A stretch of 53,125 nt of DNA from Candidatus Ligilactobacillus excrementigallinarum (GTDB lineage Bacteria; Bacillota; Bacilli; Lactobacillales; Lactobacillaceae): positions 1 through 53,125 of the forward strand of contig DXFP01000010.1 in the NCBI GenBank assembly GCA_019114385.1, in the 5' to 3' direction. Numbering within the stretch: position 1 is the first letter of the stretch; each line of letters begins with the position of its first letter. Position numbers and translations under genes: made by a program. The notes beneath the pieces were generated by a model. It saw only the letters and a program-made list of their open reading frames with translations, was not told the DNA's origin and did not search any database. Below, in pieces: positions 52,584 to 53,125 of this stretch.

Positions 52584-52598
52584 TGACACATTGTGTCA
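52584..52598. promoter_or_regulatory. Palindrome upstream of the peptide transporter promoter
   Basis: TGACACATTGTGTCA is a perfect 7-1-7 inverted repeat. It lies 18 bp upstream of the -35 box, a usual place for an activator or upstream repressor site. The binding protein is unknown. Confidence 0.55.
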
Positions 52599-52640
52599 AC
52601 ATAACAAATTTTTAATCAAAATAATTATTTTTAATGTATT

Positions 52641-52670
52641 AAAAAAAAGCCTTACTTAAAGGCTTTTTTG
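52641..52670 (-). terminator. Terminator of the rRNA-tRNA transcript
   Basis: On the minus strand, AAAGCCTT, loop, AAGGCTTT, then a T run of eight. It follows tRNA-Thr by about 22 bases. Confidence 0.92.
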
Positions 52671-52691
52671 ATACATAAATACGATTTCTCA

Positions 52692-52764
52692 TGCCAGTTG
52701 CAGGATTCGAACCTGTGACCCTCGGTTTACGATACCGATGCTCTACCAACTGAGCTAAACTGGC
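52692..52764 (-). tRNA. tRNA-Thr(CGT)
   Basis: A 73-base tRNA. Acceptor GCCAGTT/AACTGGC, D arm GCTCAGTTGGTAGAGC, anticodon loop ATCGTAA (anticodon CGT), T loop GGTTCGAATCC. CCA is not encoded. It is the last tRNA after 5S rRNA. Confidence 0.96.
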
Positions 52765-52772
52765 ATTCGCGA

Positions 52773-52844
52773 TGACCCGTACGGGATTTGAACCCATGTT
52801 ACCGCCGTGAAAGGGCGGTGTCTTAACCACTTGACCAACGGGTC
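52773..52844 (-). tRNA. tRNA-Glu(TTC)
   Basis: A 72-base tRNA. Acceptor GACCCGT/ACGGGTC, anticodon stem CCGCC/GGCGG with loop CTTTCAC (anticodon TTC), T loop GGTTCAAATCC. CCA is not encoded. Confidence 0.96.
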
Positions 52845-52896
52845 ATATAAACTATGTTAATCACATTAAGTGAAAACTCATTAGCCTATAAAAAAA

Positions 52897-52969
52897 CTCC
52901 GGCAGGCGGACTCGAACCGTCGACACCCTGATTAACAGTCAGATGCTCTACCAACTGAGCTATGCCGGA
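52897..52969 (-). tRNA. tRNA-Asn(GTT)
   Basis: A 73-base tRNA. Acceptor TCCGGCA/TGCCGGA with discriminator G, anticodon loop TGTTAAT (anticodon GTT), T loop GGTTCGAGTCC. It is directly after 5S rRNA (8 bases). CCA is not encoded. Confidence 0.96.
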
Positions 52970-52977
52970 ATAATCAA

Positions 52978-53095
<118 letters not shown>

Positions 53096-53125
53096 TATTT
53101 GCTTTTGAGAAAATCTTGTTCTCTC

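Noticed and set aside
52639..52830. 63-residue open frame on the minus strand
   Set aside because: It runs through tRNA-Thr, most of tRNA-Glu and a terminator, so it cannot be a gene.

Overview
This window looks like chromosomal DNA of a low-GC Gram-positive bacterium of the family Lactobacillaceae. The reasons are the AT-rich sequence, the gene order (groES next to ydiF-tsaD-rimI-tsaB; tmk-darA-holB-yabA-rsmI; radA-yacL-gltX-cysS-mrnC-rlmB-rae1-rpmG-secE-nusG-rplKA-rplJL), the peptidase PepC, a DUF915 hydrolase, a GRP-type ribose transporter, class Ib ribonucleotide reductase and a POT peptide transporter. The genus cannot be fixed from the sequence. Almost everything is core housekeeping. 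I see no phage, insertion sequence, CRISPR array, toxin or secondary-metabolite locus, and no candidate for a wholly new multi-gene system. The interesting material is in the non-coding DNA.

Layout. 1-700: broken end of groEL, then groES with a doubled CIRCE operator. 712-3363 (+): CAAX-type membrane protease and ABC-F protein YdiF. 3648-7132 (-): MFS carrier and the tRNA t6A genes tsaD, rimI, tsaB. 7256-15256 (-): acyl-ACP thioesterase, rsmI, yabA, holB, darA, tmk, yaaL, recR, dnaX, SRP RNA, tadA and an rRNA-type methyltransferase. 15345-19362 (+): NrdR-box-controlled nrdHEIF. 19533-22121 (-): mprF. 22324-24749 (-): ribosomal stalk and L11/L1 operons with an L10 leader and L1-type operators. 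24779-27103 (-): rbsK-rbsD-rbsU under a cre site. 27155-36857 (-): DUF915 hydrolase, nusG, secE, rpmG, rae1, rlmB, mrnC, cysS, gltX, yacL, radA, dut. 37002-39042 (+): rpiA, pepC. 39255-40553 (-): gpmA and an NlpC/P60 hydrolase. 40710-41885 (+): LytR-CpsA-Psr protein. 42008-48933 (-): fabH, tRNA-Leu(AAG), sprT, tex, an unrecognised gene, nadE, pncB. 49055-49801 (+): tagA. 49941-53095 (-): GntR/HutC regulator, tRNA-Gln, tRNA-Tyr, POT transporter, tRNA-Thr, tRNA-Glu, tRNA-Asn and 5S rRNA. The window stops in the 23S-5S spacer, a usual place for a contig to break.

Most notable signal. A modular dispersed repeat, made of a short terminator-like hairpin, a linker of the type TATATCCGCATAATCGAA, and a roughly 80-nt long hairpin, lies in every one of the five convergent gene junctions here (ydiF/MFS, nrdF/mprF, pepC/gpmA, LCP/fabH, tagA/gntR). 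Its copies differ in sequence but keep base pairing in three successive helices, which points to selection on structure. Other points: the left edge joins groEL in mid-codon-run to a fragment resembling ffh (probably an assembly or rearrangement junction); a tRNA-Leu with an A34 anticodon; an rplK promoter built into the rbsU terminator; two L1-type operators in one operon; and no ybaB gene between dnaX and recR.
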